A DNA stretch of 64,000 nucleotides from Bradyrhizobium prioriisuperbiae (GTDB lineage: Bacteria; Pseudomonadota; Alphaproteobacteria; Rhizobiales; Xanthobacteraceae): NCBI RefSeq assembly GCF_032397745.1, contig NZ_CP135921.1:1488001-1552000 (forward strand), in the 5' to 3' direction. Every line of letters starts with the position of its first letter. The stretch's first letter is position 1. The notes below the pieces were generated by a model, which had not been told where the DNA came from, did not search any database, and saw only the letters and a list, made by a program, of their open reading frames with translations. A program made the position numbers and the translations under genes. Positions 63,178-64,000 of this stretch are shown here, one piece after another.

Positions 63178-64000
63178 TTACGCCTTTACCAGCGCGCGAT
63201 AATCGAGCCGGCGGTGGAACCAGTATTGATAGCCGGAGATGTTTTTTTGCATCGCGACGTTGACATAGGGCTGATAGAGCGGAATGCGCGGGACATCGTT
63301 GAAGGCGAGATCGACGAAACCCTTGACGTCGGCGTCGTAGGCTGCGGTGTCGCCAACGGCCGCGGCCCTGCGCGCGCCGTCGATCAGCTTGTCCATCTCC
63401 GGCGACTTGTAACTCATGGTGTTGAAGACGGAATTGTTGCCGTGGTAGCACCAGTAGAAGAAGTATTCGGGGTAATCGAGCCAGCCCGAGAACACGTTGG
63501 TGTAGAGCGGCATCTCCTTCTTGTTCAGTTCGGTGCGCCAGTTGGCTCCGGGAATCTTGTTGAGCGTGGTCTTGATGCCGATCTGCGCCAGGCTTTCCTG
63601 CACCAGCACACAGAGTGGCTCATTGACTACCGCGAAACCGAGATCGAATGACAACGTGGTCTCGAAGCCGTTCGGATAACCGGCCTCTGCCAGCAACGCC
63701 TTGGCCTTGTTGATATCGGTGTCGTATTTCGTCGGCTGCGGCCATGACACATCGGTCGGCTTGGCGCCTGCCGCACCGAACATCGGATTGGCGAGCCCGA
63801 ACAGCACCGCGTCCATGATCTTCTGATAAGGAATGGCGTAGGCCACTGCCTGACGGACCTTGGGATTGTCGAACGGCGGCTTGGTAACATTCATGCCGAT
63901 ATACTGGATGCCATTGCTGAACGGCAGCGACACGATGTCGAGCTTGCCGGCTTGCTTCAACTCGGCGAAGTCGCGATACGGCAGCTCGTAGGAGATGTCG
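63178..64000 (-). CDS. Periplasmic binding protein, family 5, N-terminal part beyond window
   Basis: The frame is open from 63178 to the right edge, so about 274 C-terminal residues of an expected 500-530 are visible. Family-5 features: NPKVRQAVAYAIPYQKIMDA, GYPNGFETTLSFDLGFAVVN, ESLAQIGIKTTLNKIPGANW and the FSGWLDYPEYFFYWCYHGNN ligand-side segment. The signal peptide is not visible. It is the receptor for the dipeptide-type importer; that it binds a ureido compound is inferred from downstream amidase genes. Confidence 0.92.
   Translation of the reverse strand, partial: DISYELPYRDFAELKQAGKLDIVSLPFSNGIQYIGMNVTKPPFDNPKVRQAVAYAIPYQKIMDAVLFGLANPMFGAAGAKPTDVSWPQPTKYDTDINKAKALLAEAGYPNGFETTLSFDLGFAVVNEPLCVLVQESLAQIGIKTTLNKIPGANWRTELNKKEMPLYTNVFSGWLDYPEYFFYWCYHGNNSVFNTMSYKSPEMDKLIDGARRAAAVGDTAAYDADVKGFVDLAFNDVPRIPLYQPYVNVAMQKNISGYQYWFHRRLDYRALVKA

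Noticed and set aside
63961..64000. Apparent start of the last binding protein at 63960
   Set aside because: That codon is an internal TTG; the frame stays open and reads protein-like sequence to the window edge.

Overview
The window looks like chromosome of an alphaproteobacterium of the Bradyrhizobium / Rhodopseudomonas group. This is inferred from four things: a gcrA cell-cycle regulator with several GANTC sites upstream, an aerobic benzoyl-CoA (box) pathway, many ABC importers, and small palindromic repeats (for example 410-489 and 23262-23343) of a kind I associate with that group. Sequence is GC-rich and gene-dense. No rRNA, tRNA, CRISPR array, insertion sequence or prophage was recognised.

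1-5 kb is housekeeping: the end of apaG, the redox chaperone hslO, argF-argD, and gcrA followed by a strong bidirectional terminator. 5-13 kb is a complete phosphate module on the minus strand (phoR, pstS, pstC, pstA, pstB, phoU, phoB), with a three-unit Pho box between phoR and pstS and a flippase-like membrane protein overlapping phoR. 13-17 kb carries an OmpA/BON envelope protein with a small membrane partner, a polysaccharide deacetylase and a short-chain dehydrogenase.

17-27 kb is the aerobic benzoyl-CoA epoxide pathway: a benzoate-CoA ligase, an alpha/beta hydrolase, a DUF309 protein, boxC, boxB and boxA on the minus strand, with boxR (helix-turn-helix plus shikimate-kinase-like sensor) divergent and coupled to an unknown gene. 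A TGCA-N6-TGCA palindrome precedes boxC. Related motifs precede a feruloyl-CoA-synthetase-like ligase (51.9-53.8 kb) and, in weaker form, a branched-chain-type ABC importer (44.1-48.9 kb), so uptake, CoA activation and ring cleavage of aromatic acids may be co-regulated.

27-31 kb holds a Tat-type isochorismatase-fold protein, a patatin with an internal membrane hairpin and a nitronate monooxygenase. 31-39 kb is a small-amide locus: periplasmic binding protein, a fused permease-ATPase, a stand-alone acetamidase/formamidase, a second acetamidase/formamidase fused to an AraC-type regulator in one continuous frame, RidA and LysR. The AraC-amidase fusion is the most unusual protein here. 39-44 kb has PPK2 and a LysR/SDR/tautomerase/MFS cassette. 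49-52 kb has a HEAT-repeat DNA-alkylation-repair-type protein with an extra C-terminal domain, and an orphan alpha-oxoamine synthase.

54-64 kb is a ureido-nitrogen cluster: an isochorismatase-fold amidohydrolase and allophanate hydrolase on the plus strand, facing a minus-strand series of oligopeptide-type ABC importer, AtzG/HpxX-like subunit, AtzE/HpxY-like amidase, HpxZ and a GntR regulator. Together they could import a biuret- or oxalurate-like compound and carry it through allophanate to ammonia and CO2. The importer's binding protein runs off the right edge.
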